From Aspidiotus rigidus (Eukaryota; Arthropoda; Insecta; Hemiptera; Diaspididae), in the NCBI GenBank assembly GCA_035079385.1, contig JAVHKY010000053.1, forward strand, positions 4,340,001-4,404,000: 64,000 nt of DNA, given 5' to 3'. Both the position numbers and the translations under genes were made by a program. The notes below the pieces were generated by a model. The model was not told the origin of the DNA and did no database searches. It saw only the letters and a list, made by a program, of their open reading frames with translations. Shown here piece by piece: positions 37,301 to 50,056 of this stretch (its first letter is position 1; each line of letters opens with the position of its first letter).

Positions 37301-40300
37301 AAGCTACTGTAAATAAAATAACGAAAAAAGAAAGGACGTGGGGGACGTGGCGGAAGGGAACAGATAGAGCGGAAACGTCGACTTTTTCAGCGATGACCTA
37401 GATTCGCGCAAAATTTGAAGATGATTTTTTCGGCGTGGTTGATGCCTTCCGGGTTCGAAGAGTTTATTTTGCGTTACCGAATTAATTGTTAATTAAAATA
37501 TCTGCAGTTTCTGCTCGAGATGAAGAGGCTTTATATCGCGAAATATTATATCGAGCATGATACACATTAGTTGTGTTTTTTTTTTGCCACTCTGTTTATT
37601 TTAAACTTTCGTGATTACCGAGCCCTTTCATCAAAGGAGAGTTTAGAATTAAGGTTGAGATATGCGTTTCCTCTTGAAAAGAAATTTGTTTCATCTATCC
37701 TGGATTGATGTTGGAATTCAAATTCATTCATATTTTTCTCTAGCTAAGCGTACAAATTTCCAACTCAGACAAACGCTACGATTAAACGAAAACTGAACGG
37801 ATCAACGTTTGATTATCCTATCTTCGGTCCGGTATATGGTAGAGTTGTATCAGGCGCATTAGAAGAAAGATTCTGGCAAATAAATTCAAAGTTCACCACT
37901 ATCTAACGAACTGTTCATCTTCTCGTTCAGTTCCGGATTGGGAAGTAAAAATCTGCAATGAAAAAACTCAAGGCTCAAAGCTTTATTCACACGCTGCTCA
38001 TTAATTAGGCCTACGTTACTTAAGGCAAGGAACTACACAAAATAGGTAGGCGCAAGTGATGAGAATAGGACCGTCACCATGTTGATAGAGACAGAAGAGC
38101 AATCCAAGTAGTATCCTAAGAGGATAATATTTCTAATTAACCAAAATTCGATGTTTGATATTTCAATTTCTATTATGTCCAGCGTCACTCCGGAAACCTC
38201 CCGAAAATGCCTCTTCTTATTCGACTTCGCCAACATGACCACGGTAGGCAACGGTTCTGTCTTTATCACTTGCGCACCATCTCAAATAGTTCTTTGGACT
38301 GAGATTTTGCCATTTTCGTATTCGATGAGGATCGATTGGATGGCAAAAGTCGACAATTTTTTCAAGTATAGGTACCTATCCCATACTATACTTACTAGTC
38401 AAATGTTTTCCTTTCTTTCAATCTTTAGGCAATAAATTTATCAGCCGGCGCGCCCATTCTTCCAAAATTGCAGAATTTACGTACTTAGGTTCCAGAAATC
38501 CTGGCCAGAGAGGTTCTTTAGATAATGAACGCAGAAGTTGTGGGCGAAACTATTCGTGAGTCTCGTTTTACAACGATGCTGTTCTCAAAATCGATCTAGA
38601 AAAATCAGAGCTACCATACGTATGCCTTACAATCATTTTTGTAATCATATTTTGTTTCATAACAATTCTATTCATGGAATAGTTCGAAAAATCAAAACAT
38701 AGGTTACCTCACTTTTCGTATGATCTTCTGCACATGGAATAAGTTCTTCAGAATTAATTCTTCTGTTAAGGAGTATTGATCCACTTGTTTCTTGTTCTTA
38801 TTGTTATTGTCAGCTCTACTTCGCTTCCAAACAATCAGAAAACAAACGGCGAATTTCGGTGTATTCTCACGAAATATTGAATTTAGTTTATCGCTCGTTC
38901 CATTAGGTATCGATATTTCAAACCTCCCAATTCTGAATTTTTAAAATGGAAGTTATAGCTTCTAGATAAGATCGAGGACATAGAAACTAAGAATAAATAA
39001 TACCTACCAATATCTACGCCATCGGACATTAACCTTCTCTAAAATTTCAAGATTAATATCATCCATATTCAGACATTTTTTATTAGTTGATTATTTCAAT
39101 TCAAAACAGGAAAACTGATGTCGGTAATGAATTCTTCTAAACCAATAAAAAAATGGCGCCAACTCTGATGATTGATAACCATAGTGTTGATAACCCAATG
39201 TATTGATCTGTGCTCTAAATCTCGCCATATTATAGTGAAAGGATTGGAATATTGGCAATATTGCACTCTGACACTTATTATAAGGACTAGACCGCGTTTG
39301 TAATAAGACAGAAGATAGATTAATTTTTTGATGTCTTCCTCTTGATATAGGTACAACTTAAACGTCGAAATTATTCTGGGACATTCTTTTGATTATCACC
39401 TCTGTAGTTCAATGATCCGCGTTCTAACTTCTAACGAGGAACCATTTTGCTGTAGATTAAAATTACCCGGAGCGTTTCGTTCTCGTGGTCGTATTTCTAT
39501 CCTTTCTTAACGTGAACGGAGTAGGTAAAATCCCATGATGACATGACTTCCTGATGATGTCACGTCTGGTCCTTCTTCTTTACCTTCGCGTCAGCTATGC
39601 CCCGCCTCAATTCTTCGGATATAATTAATTTTTGAAGTTCTCCCAATTACGCTATGAGCCCGTTCCCTATAAAGACTTATAGCAGCTATTTTCCCAAGTC
39701 TCCATGTACTAGACCAGATGATATCTGCAGACAGGTGTCAATTTTTCCTCCAAGGAAAGTAGTAGGTATTTTTATCTTGCATCACAGGGTTTATTGAGAA
39801 ACTTCCTGCGAGGTGCAAAAATGAAAACCTCTTACTCTGGTCATGATGATGATGTTATCAATGAGTTGCAGAACAGTTCTCTTTCTCTCTGTCTGGGGTA
39901 AACATGTGGGGACGGACTTCTTACTCCCCACATGTTTAGCCCAAACCCTCGGAACATAATTTGAGGGTCTGAATTTTTCTTAATTCCTGAAATACTCATG
40001 GCCACTGTAGCCCTAGTCCGTCCCCAAATCCCCTATCCCTACATATTGCTTGAGAGCCCGTTTCCATGATCAAGTCTCTCTTCATGCATGACTTTTTTTT
40101 GTGGGACTGGGGCCCTAATCCAGTCCCCCTTGATTCCTACATATATATTTTACGCCCAATTTGTGTAATTGCCCAAAATGTAATGGGTAACAATATTGCT
40201 CCGTTTTCGTAATGCCTTCCTTAGGTGCTATCCTTTTCATCTAATGAGTTGAATTATTTGAAATTTCTATGAGTTGTGGGGAATGATAAAAAATATAATT

Positions 40301-42360
40301 TTACTGAAATCTCAATATTGTCGCCGGTAGTAAAAGTTATTATAGAACTATTTGAAAAAGTTGTATTCTCTAAAATAGTCTCAAAATTTTAAATCTATCC
40401 AAACTCAAAGTCTAATAATTCATAATGGTGATGAGGAAAAATACAAGAAATATTAGCTTAATTCTCTTTCTACAACTTATGAAATCTCTCGTCTTTTGAC
40501 CTATTGAAGTCGAAGAAATTTGTAATTGAGTAAGTAATTCGAGAATGCCCATTCAACTGTCACTACGCGAACTGGGTAAAATAGCTCCCCATTTCACCCT
40601 TGTATAAGCAACTAATAAAGTAGATTTGTACAATTGAAAACCCCTTTTTCAATATTAGTGCTATACTTACACCTCACTCACTCATTATGAGTTCCGATAA
40701 AAGATTTTTACGTTCCTGAGGTAAGTTAAAGAGATGTTAACTCCAGCTTAGACGTTGTTAATCACATATAGAAAGCAAATCCGAATTCTCAGTTTTGCGC
40801 TAGTTTTTCCCTTTCAAATACCTACTCAAATTTTATTTTCCTTATAAGTGGCGGAGCTAGTATTAAAGTATGGAGAAGGAACTAGGAAGCACCGAATTTT
40901 TTTCGTAGAGATTTGGGATTTGGTGTGAGACGAACAGAAGTGTAGGGTGGGCAGTAAAAGTTCAAGTTCAACCCGATAAGCGGTTCTTGAGTACAAAATA
41001 GTACCTATAAATATACACAATATACAAACTGAACCAATTTATTTATTAGATACCTACAGAGTTTGCTTAAATAGACAATCTAGAAAATCATGGTGATAAA
41101 TAGAGGCTCGCATTCCTCGGAAATTGTCAGTTTTTTTCTTATTGGAGCAAATGAGATTTTATCAAAGATAAGTACGTTTCAGGTATCAAGGACTATAAGA
41201 GAAAATTTTATTTTTCCAAAAATTTTCAAAAATGGAATAAATGCTAAAAATTGAATGAGCCGAAAACTGAATGAAATATCAACAAAACGTTAAAACTCGA
41301 ATATTTCGCAATGAAACAGATCGATTTAACCTCTAAAATGCGTGTGTAGAGTGTAGACCAATTTTGTGGCTATTTTCACTTTGTAACCTGTAGAACGAGC
41401 GATATTGAACCGATATAAAAGTGAATAATCGAAAATAATGAGTTGATTAATTTTTATCATTTGTAAAATCATTATTTTTTTTACCAAAATTTTCAGAATT
41501 TTTTTTATTTTGCCAAAAGTGCTAGATATCTAAATTTTAGTTCCAAAAACCTTCCACTAAAATGCCTAAAAATAGGAGTATTAGTCCAATAAAGAATGAA
41601 TAATCATAAAATTCCTCCCAAAATAGTTGTTGGCAATCATTATGCAAAATTGACCTAACCTAAACTTATACACAGTTAGTGCTTGAAAGCAGTTGGGTAT
41701 AAGAAAATATTCACCTAATTATCACCTATTATGATCAAATAACTACGTTTATGTTTTTTATTTCATAAATAATAAATTTCTTGTTTTCTTTGCTTGTTTC
41801 TTCTTCTTTTTGAATATAAGTACTTTTTTTTTTTCAGAATTTATAGTAGGCCTACCGGTAATATCTGAGTGAATTTAAAGAAATCAATCATGCACTCTGT
41901 TCTTAATTTTTTTTCTTTCTTATTATTTTCTTTTATTCCCAATGATTCTGATTTTGTCGAATTATATGCTACCATTTTTTCCTAAGACTGATTGAAAAGC
42001 TTCAGTAATTCCGTAAAACTGAACAGTTAGATTATATTATTCAGTTTTTCCATTGGATACCATTCATTTTCAGCGTCATCGAATAATAATCTAATAAACA
42101 CTTGACACGGTTCTTCTACTTGAAAAAATGTTGACCTAGGCCGATATTACTCATTCGTAGCAAAACTTACGATATTTTTTCTTCATGCTTTAATTTATGA
42201 TTCGAATTTTCTAAAAGATTATTCTTTGTTCGGTGAGAACATTATTAATCTATCATTATTTTTTATCAAATGTTGGAAAAAATTAAATATTGTTAAATTG
42301 CACAATTATAAAGTGCGTGAGCTCAAGAATCATTCATAATCTTTCTTTTTTTTTTTCGTC
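34351..42360. other. long stretch without a recognisable gene
   Basis: The sequence is AT-rich and frames are short. Weak traces of family A phrases ('ttttccaagtccc', 'tttttcaagtctctcttctcatgat') occur near 35430-35760. A short perfect hairpin near 39.9 kb is listed separately. Frames on both strands at 38033-38435 mirror each other and are not supported. Distal regulatory sequence of ash2 could lie at the right-hand end. Confidence 0.4.
39896..39942. repeat. short hairpin
   Basis: TAAACATGTGGGGA at 39899-39912 is exactly complementary to TCCCCACATGTTTA at 39925-39938. The loop is 12 nt, and three further G-C pairs follow after a one-base bulge. No T-run follows, so it is not terminator-like; it may be the centre of a small inverted-repeat element. 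Confidence 0.7.
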
Positions 42361-42536
42361 TAAAATCGTGACAGTACCACATAGTACCACACCATCATCG
42401 CCATGGTTAGTAGGTATTTTCAATGGTATCTTTTTTTCCTGAAACGAAGCTTAGAAGTTAGAACGAAGTCACGAAACCGCGCGAACCTCCACCTGCTCTA
42501 TCATGTGCTGATCGATGACGTTGAAGGGTGAATCAG

Positions 42537-42541
42537 CCAAT
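42537..42541 (+). promoter_or_regulatory. possible CCAAT box upstream of ash2
   Basis: CCAAT occurs in the context 'tcagccaatcaca', about 320 bp upstream of the ash2 start codon, in a locally GC-richer patch (42470-42545). Proximity is the only support, and the transcription start is not known. Confidence 0.25.
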
Positions 42542-42858
42542 CACAATTCTTTACATTATCATTGACTCTCCATTTTAGCGAATCCGATTTTGCTTCCAAT
42601 TGACGATCTGGCAAAATAGACTTCTTGCCTATAATAAGATGTTTGTTTGAGAAGAATGATAAAAAAAAATTGTTTTGGTTACAACATTCCGGTTGAGTTT
42701 GGTGTTTTACGGTTTTCCCATCGTTTTTAAAAATCATTCCACTGGAAACTGCACTGAAATTTGCTGAAGAAAATACGAAGAATCGTTGGGATTTTCTGGA
42801 AAATCGGTCGGCAACCTGGTTATTATGTTGGAGTAAGGAAAAGGCCTAGGACCTAACA

Positions 42859-45800
42859 ATGAGCGAGAATATTGATGGAGAAAGTACCGGCGAACAACCT
42901 GTAGTGATTACATCGAACGATGTGGCAGATACAGAACAAGAAAGTAAGAATTATAATGATATTTTCAGCGAATCGGAAAGTGGTGATTGTAATTCCAGGC
43001 AAATCGATGAGGTTGAAAAATCGCAAACCAACGGAGAGGTTCTGGATACTGACTCTAAAATAGCGGTAGATTCCGTTGAAAACGAAGAAGAAACAGTTAA
43101 AATTGGAGACTTCGATGTAGATATGAAACCTGTAGAGAACAACGAAGAAACAACGCCGGTTGAGCTATCGAACACGCCGATGTCAGAAGAGAAGTCGGAG
43201 CAGAAAACTGAAACAACAATCGAAAATCAAAACAACGCGACTGAATTACCTAAAGAAGATGAGAACGTCTCAAGTAAAGAAAATGAAGATAAAATGAACG
43301 TGCCAAATGATGACGTAATATTCATCAAACCGAAAGACAAAGACAGGAATCATTGTTATTGGTAATTAATGTTCTTTTGTTGTATTATTTTGTCATGAAA
43401 ATGATGAATTGTAACCACGATGTTTCTGTTGCAGCGGAAAAGATCGAAATCTCAATATTGTAGAGCTTCTGTGTGCTAATTGTAATCGTTGGTTTCATGA
43501 ATCATGTATCAGTTATCAGTTAGGAAAATTGGTTCCTTTTATGATGAATTATGTATTCCTATGCAAAAATTGTTCACCGAGTGGACTCGAAATATTTAAG
43601 AAAAATCAGTCAAGTGAGTTACTTTTCGAGTGTGAACTTTTGTATCGTGAATCGTTATTTTTAATTTTCTGTTTACTTTTCGTAGCGATACCTCAGTTAT
43701 GTGTTACCGCTTTAGCTAATTTAATTCAAACCAGCATAAAAGAAAGTAAACCTAAGAAGTTCTTCTCCAAAGATAAAGACGTAATTCCTTTCATTGAATC
43801 GCATTGGGAGGGTATGACAACAACACCTCGAAGAGTTACTCAGTCATGGCATTCGACGGTAAATTCAATATTTTTTATATAACATAATAAAAGAGCACAA
43901 TTCATCGATCTACCGTATCGTTTTTTAGGTTTTAAGGACACTAACTAAGGATGTAAACTTGTTTCGAGTCAATTCAGAATCTGCGGAAGCGCTTTTTGGT
44001 CTTTTTAATCCCGATATCACCCAAGTGAAACCAAATTATGAAATGATGCTCAAAGGAGGACATCTGAAGATGACAGATGGGGGAGTGCAACCAGGTTGTA
44101 ATTATATATTGTTCGCAGTATTGGTTTTTTGATTTTTTGTTTTATGCTTTCGATTTTCTTCAGTTGGAGGACCCGGGCTGAAAGGCAGAGGAGCTGCAAA
44201 ACGCAAATTAGCTGGTGAAAATTCGAATGTGGGTATTGGTAAAAGAAACCGAATTGAAACAGCACCAGTCAAATTATCGCCTCATGGATATCCGTTAGAG
44301 CATCCTTACAATAAGGATGGGTTTCGGTATTTTTTGGCAGAACCCGATCCGCATGCTCCTTTCAGACAAGTTCGAATATTTCTGCTAAAATTTTCTGCTA
44401 TGTTTTGATGGATGAAAATCTGTAAGTAAATTCTTTCTAGGAATTCGATGAATCCAGTGAATTAGCGGGAAAACCTATTCCGGGATGGCTGTATCGGCCA
44501 TTGTGCCCAAATTCTGTACTCCTTGCACTCCACGATCGAGCTCCACAACTACGAGTTTCTGAAGACAGGCTATCAGTTGTTGGCGAAAAAGGATATTGTA
44601 TGGTCCGAGCTACCCATTGTACGTACTTGTCCCACAAAAAACAAGAACTTCCCAGTCATTTTATTAAAATGAACATAATTATCCTCTAGATGTTTCCCGA
44701 GGAACGTGGTTTTTCGAAGTGAATGTTGATGAAATGCGGGACGGCAGTGCGTGTCGAATAGGTTGGGGACAAGCATTCGCCAATCTTCAAACGCCTCTTG
44801 GTTTTGATAAATTTGGATATTGTTGGAGATCTAGGTAGACTGATTGCACTCTTTTGTTTTTTCATACATCTACTTACTTTGCAGGAATTTAGTGTGTTTT
44901 ATTTCAATAGGAAAGGTACAAAATTTCACGAAGCCAAAGGTAAGCACTATAGTCCAAGTTTTGGAGAAGGTGATACGCTAGGATTACTTATTGAGTTACC
45001 AGACTGTAAAAATACGTCACATCTGCCGCAAACACTCAAAGATAAAGTAAGATATAATTCTCCAAGTTCTGTGAATGATTCGTATCCTATTTTATTGAAA
45101 CCAAAGTTGAATACGTATTTGCGCAGCCGTTAGTCAAGTTTAAAAGTCATTTGTACTACGAAGAGAAGGATTATCTTGCTGAAAGACTGAAGAATTTGAA
45201 ACCGCTCGAGGGAAGCAGAATTGTTTTCTTTCGAAACGGAGAGTGCTTCGGAGAAGCTTTCACGGATATCTACGCTGGTCAATATTATCCGACCTTGTCT
45301 TTGTATAAATCTTGTGTACTGTCAGTGAATTTTGGACCTGATTTCAAGTATCCACCATCAAAAGAAAAATTCTCGTACAGAGCAGTAAGTACTTATGAAC
45401 ATTTTTTCGTAGAACGCTGAGTTCTCGAATTTTCTCCTTATTTAGCCACCTAGTGCGGCGGAGGGAGGGATTTTTATTTGGGTGTAGATTCCCAACATTC
45501 ATATCAAGATTCATCTTTGTCGTCCAATTCCTAAGTTTCATCCTAATTTTGAATAATAGGAGTATAGAGGTAGATACCACTTTTATGGACTGAAAAAACG
45601 TTCCTAGGCATTTTAAAGATGTCACGTGAGAGAAAATTTCGCGAGGAACATTTTCTGTCTCAAGCATTTTCCTCTAGGACCTCAATTTTTAAAAATCGCC
45701 GAGCAATAGATTCTAAGGGGCTAAAAATGTCACAAAAAAAGTGGCACAGCATTCTGGCGCCGGAATTTTTAATGGGATGTTTCTAACATTTTACTCGATG

Positions 45801-46014
45801 TATTTGAGCGAACTTCCGCTTTCAAGCTCGAAATTTCCTTTTCGAACTTTTCTAATTTCCCCTGACTACGATTGAAGTTGTATATTTTGTGTAAACATGA
45901 TTTCTCTCTCCTTTTTAGATGTGGGAAAGAACTGAAGAAACAGTTTGCGAGCAAACCCTTTCCGATATAACGTATCTGACCGAAAATGAAGGTAAACTGA
46001 AATTGGATTTCTAA
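42859..46014 (+). CDS. ash2: ASH2, H3K4 methyltransferase complex subunit
   Basis: ASH2 is a core subunit of SET1/MLL (COMPASS) histone H3 Lys4 methyltransferases in the nucleus, acting with WDR5, RbBP5 and DPY30. Exons read in phase: 42859-43361, 43435-43613, 43686-43858, 43929-44094, 44164-44369, 44441-44618, 44690-44834, 44911-45046, 45127-45384, 45919-46014. They give 679 residues; human ASH2L has about 628. Residues 1-165 are acidic and low in complexity. A PHD-like finger follows ([26 protein letters not shown]), then a winged-helix region (LCVTALANL), then the SPRY domain from about residue 405 ([45 protein letters not shown]). The C-terminal helix ([10 protein letters not shown]) corresponds to the DPY30-binding motif. 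The start is the first ATG before the acidic region. An alternative end splices 45991 to 46234 and stops at 46256; I prefer the unspliced end ([10 protein letters not shown]). Confidence 0.95.
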
Positions 46015-46389
46015 TTTTTCCGAATATGTATAACTGTTGTACAAAATACCAATTCTTTTTTCTATCTAATTGTAAATATAATGAATTTCTCATTTTTGAT
46101 TTTTGGTCTACAAACATAGTTTCTTGAAAGCATAATATAATGGAAATCATTTTTTTTTGAATGATGTTGTAAACGAGAAATGAGGAATTTTCGTCCTTCA
46201 TCCGTACTCTTTTTTTAAAATTATTATTTGTAGGTGTTGCAACTCAGAGCTTGTAATATAGATTGGGATATTCAAGTTATGTTATTAACAAAGAATTCGT
46301 GACCCATATCTATGTCAATTTTGTCCTGCTATTTTAATAAACTCTTGAATTATTGAGTAAAATATTTTATTTTAGCATCGTACTGAGGC

Positions 46390-46395
46390 AATAAA
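46390..46395 (+). terminator. candidate poly(A) signal of ash2
   Basis: AATAAA lies 376 bp after the preferred ash2 stop and 134 bp after the alternative one. An earlier AATAAA occurs near 46336. Both are plausible; the convergent GMF gene limits how far the transcript can run. Confidence 0.45.
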
Positions 46396-46753
46396 AATAT
46401 AAAAAGTAAAAAGATTATGCGCGTAATGTCTTCAAAATTTAAAAATAATGTCCATTGAAAATACAACAATAAAAATAAATATTCCACGATGATACAATTA
46501 CGATGGAGGAAAATATGATCGAGTAACCATTGTGTATGGAAAAATATTGCACAATTTATCGGGCTGTTAGGTTATCATGAACACAAAAATATATGCATTT
46601 GGATAAAACAGCGTAGACTTCAGGTACGCAAACTTTGAATAAATACAAAAAATTATCTTATAGCCTATCAAAAGTAAGCAGGTCTTATAACATGAGCTAA
46701 AGCAGTTATGCTTCCAATCTACATCGTACAAAAATGAATGATCAAGTACCTTC

Positions 46754-46759
46754 TTTATT
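46754..46759 (-). terminator. candidate poly(A) signal of GMF
   Basis: On the minus strand, AATAAA lies about 350 bp after the GMF stop codon. Another AATAAA overlaps the stop codon itself (CAATAAATAAATCG), which would leave almost no 3' UTR, so the distal one is more likely. Confidence 0.4.
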
Positions 46760-47110
46760 TCTCTGTCCTGAATATCTAACGAAGAACGATACCGTAAAAA
46801 AATTATTGAGATTCAAAAAATTAAAGTTAAGGGAAGAATAACTTTCGTCAATACATCACAAGTATGTCTAAGTGATATTTTGGATTGAAATAGTCGCGCG
46901 ATACTTCAAGTATCATCCGCGGAAGTGAACCTCACAGAAACAAACAGATAATAGCCGAGATTATCTTCTCCTAAGATTACATGTACAGGCCATAAGCAGT
47001 TCATATTCAAATAGAGAAAAAGAAAGATAAAAAAAGTAATGTAAACTACGTCATAGATCAACTGAGAGAATGTGACGCCCAAGTTCACGAAGTGTAGTCG
47101 CACGATTTAT

Positions 47111-48652
47111 TTATTGACCAATCTGCTCTTTCAGCCATTCTTCTGTAAGTTCCTCTAGTTCTCGAATTTCATACGATCGCGTGAGATTTGCTTCTCGTTG
47201 TAACGCTATCTTGGTTCCCGCGTACATGATCTGCAATTCTATGTGACTGTCTGGAAAGAAAAAAATAAGTAATTATATATATACAATTTAAACAAATTCA
47301 TTGGTGAAAAGGGGTGATTTTGAACCGAATCCTACAAGGATACAGAAATCGTAATGATATCGGATATTCGTCTAGATTAGTACTTAAAAGTGTTCTCCGC
47401 TACAATGCAGTAAAAGAACTGTCTAATTGAGGTTACAAAAAATGGGAGGTAATGAAACTTCTGTCATCACAACGTACAAAACGTCATCTTTTTTTTCGGA
47501 TAATGCTCGGTTGATAAAAGCGTTCTCGTCGTTGAATAATGAACGGAACTTCAGTTTTTTATGGGAAGGAAACAATTCATTGTTTAGAGAAGAAGGGATT
47601 TCTATCTCCAATAAGTGCCAGTCTTGCGTTTGGAAATGCGAAGAACCACGTCTCATGACTTTCGTAAGTTCTTGGCCTGTTTTATAAGTCGACCGATCAG
47701 TTCGATATCTACGGTTGTAATCCATTCAATTTGAGATAGCAATTCAAGATTTTATACTCACCTCTAGGAGTAAAGTATATGAAACACATAGGAAATGAGA
47801 TTCGCCCATCTAAATGTTCCATTCGATAGCAATAGATGATGTAGCGCGGCTGGTGACTCGGAATAATTTCTCTCAATTCGTCCAAACTCACATCCTACGC
47901 GAACAAAATTATGTTACAGAAGATTTGAAAGCCTCATTGATAGTATAGATGCCGAACAATTTGATTTTCGAGGTAAGTAAAAAATGAAGAAACAAAAACT
48001 AAAATTTATAAGGTGCGCATCTCAAATTCCGTCGTTCATATTCAATTCAAAGATTAGTATAACATGTGTTAATATTTAATGTTTTCGAGAAAAATAAATA
48101 ATGAAAAAAACTATACCTCGATCAAATCTTCCACGCAGATTCTTTGTTCTTCTCTATTTACTTTTACTGCAATAATAAAGTAAACAAAAATTAATTTCAC
48201 ATCTCTAATAAGTATCCAGTACATTCAAATGGTAAATGTCAAAATGTACGCGAGACTTTCGATACAAGTCACAATACTGAATATACGAAAAAGGATAAGC
48301 GAACGAAGAGAAAATCATACATGGAGACAACGTGAAATATTTTAGTGTTTAGAAGATAAGAGACGGTAAATTCACGAAGAAAAATCGAGAACTTGAAAAA
48401 AAGTTATCATCAAACTGAGGATAGATAAGATAGGAAAAATTATTCCATCGTACTTACAAATCAAGGCAGCATTGGTCTGACTTTTCCGGAATCGAAATTT
48501 CTTTAAGGCTTCTTTGACATCGTCATAGATGTCACAGACTTTCACATTTTGAGACTGATATGCATTCGGAAGAAATATATGGAAATTGAAATCGATAAAA
48601 TTAGTGATTATTTTTGTCTATTATATCATCGCAATTTCCGAATACCTACCAT
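47111..48652 (-). CDS. GMF: glia maturation factor (ADF-homology protein)
   Basis: GMF is a cytoplasmic ADF/cofilin-fold protein that binds the Arp2/3 complex and promotes actin branch disassembly. Minus-strand exons in order: 48652-48650, 48554-48458, 48166-48117, 47894-47762, 47250-47111. They total 423 bp, giving 140 residues, the usual size. All joins keep frame and GT-AG borders. Recognisable blocks are ALKKFRFRKSQTNAALILKV near the N-terminus, then VSLDELREIIPSHQPRYIIY, then GRISFPMCFIYFTPRD, MYAGTK and the C-terminal RELEELTEEWLKEQIG. The first coding exon contains only the ATG, directly followed by the donor GTAGGT. The gene converges on ash2 and diverges from the FBXL6-like gene, with which it may share an upstream region. 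No part of the ADF-H domain appears to be missing. Confidence 0.96.
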
Positions 48653-50056
48653 TGTCGACTCGAAAAATTCAATGCCTGAACCGGAAGCCTATGACACAGA
48701 ATTTTGAAATGGAAGACAAATAATAGGGCTCGATTAATGAAGAAAGAAATTGGATCAATTTTCCTCACCTTTAATACAGATCGTTTCGTCTTCGAATTAC
48801 CAAAAATTGCACAACACCATCATCTTGGCGAGTTGTAAAGTTGTTTTGATAATCCCTACATTCAGTCATTTAAATGAAAGCTCTGACTGTACAACCCCCC
48901 TCTTTTACGTTTTTGTCCTTCGTATTAATACAAAAGAGATAAAAATTAAAGTTGATCATATGAAATAGGTAGCGCTAATATCGCCAAATTTATCTCACTC
49001 GTACCAAACATACCCGAAAATTTAACGAATTAACTCTCCCTTCCTTTCCCCGTAACCTACTGCGTCATCTTACGAGCTTTGCGGGTAGTATTTTATTTTC
49101 ATCGCAGCGAAATGAAGGCACTTCTTTTTTATTCATCTTACCCAAGATGGCGGAAAAGAGCTCATCAGGGTCATCAGAGTATTATGGTCTGTGAAGCAGC
49201 TTTCTTTTTAGTTGCATTTCACTGATATATACTGGTAAATATTGGGGAGAATTGAATCTTGTAGTGTTAATAGGATAATGGCGTTGATTCGGATTCATAG
49301 GTGAATGAAATTTCGTAGAAAAGCGAATATTAAACCAGATTAAAGGAGATTAATTTTTTAGTGTGCATGAATCTGTTGGTTCCCTATTGCGTTTCGCGTT
49401 TTTGTGAATTATTCTGCTTTAAAATATTCTACGGAGGTTGTTTGTTATCTAGTGCGGAAAGAATAACATTCCTTCAGTAAGTACCCGAATGACATTATTG
49501 AAATTTGATTCTCGATTTTATTCGAATTTCGTTTGCTTTGAATGAACTTTTCAGCTTTGATTATGAGAAAAGATTTTTATCTATTCTCTGTAGCATTTTG
49601 GCAGTGGTTGTTCGTACTTATTGACCCAGTTTTTTGGAATAATTCGCGAATAAACACTTACTCTTGATCGGCAGCTTTTCATGTCGATAATTTTTCAGTC
49701 AAAATAAATCAAATATCTTAGGTGATTCGAATCTCTTGAAGCCTGTTGCTGTTGACTTTCTTTCTGTTTTCCATAACTATCAATATGATTTATTTATGAT
49801 TGTTGTTTTGAATATTATCATTATTATTCTACAATTATTTTCCAAAATGAACTTCACTATTCAGAATCTTGAAGCTCAAATTTTATTTTTAGCCAGTAGT
49901 GTTACCGTTCCAATGTACTCGAATGCACGTTAGTATTTCAATCGTATTGGTTGCTGTTGCAGGAATATGCATTCGTCCATCATCCCTCTCAGATTTCAAT
50001 GAACCGCTCAAGTTTGAAAAAAAATGACTTAAAATCATACGCGTTACTTCATCATT
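48653..50056. promoter_or_regulatory. shared upstream region of GMF and the FBXL6-like gene
   Basis: Two divergent start codons lie 1.4 kb apart. The FBXL6 5' leader probably contains an intron, since 'ttgctgttgcag' near 49960 is a good acceptor. The motif AAGATGGCGG at 49144-49153 resembles a YY1-type site often found close to transcription starts. The ATG inside it opens a 15-codon frame ending at 49194. Promoter positions are inferred, not seen. Confidence 0.4.

Noticed and set aside
37440..37460. GGTTCGA motif resembling a tRNA B box
   Set aside because: No A box, acceptor stem or cloverleaf could be built around it.
38033..38435. Mirrored frames on both strands, the minus one partly hydrophobic
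   Set aside because: Considered as a membrane protein exon, but no flanking exons or family signature was found.
47423..47725. 100-codon minus-strand open frame within the GMF locus
   Set aside because: It lies mostly in GMF intron 4 (47251-47761), has no link to the ADF-H exons and matches nothing recognisable.
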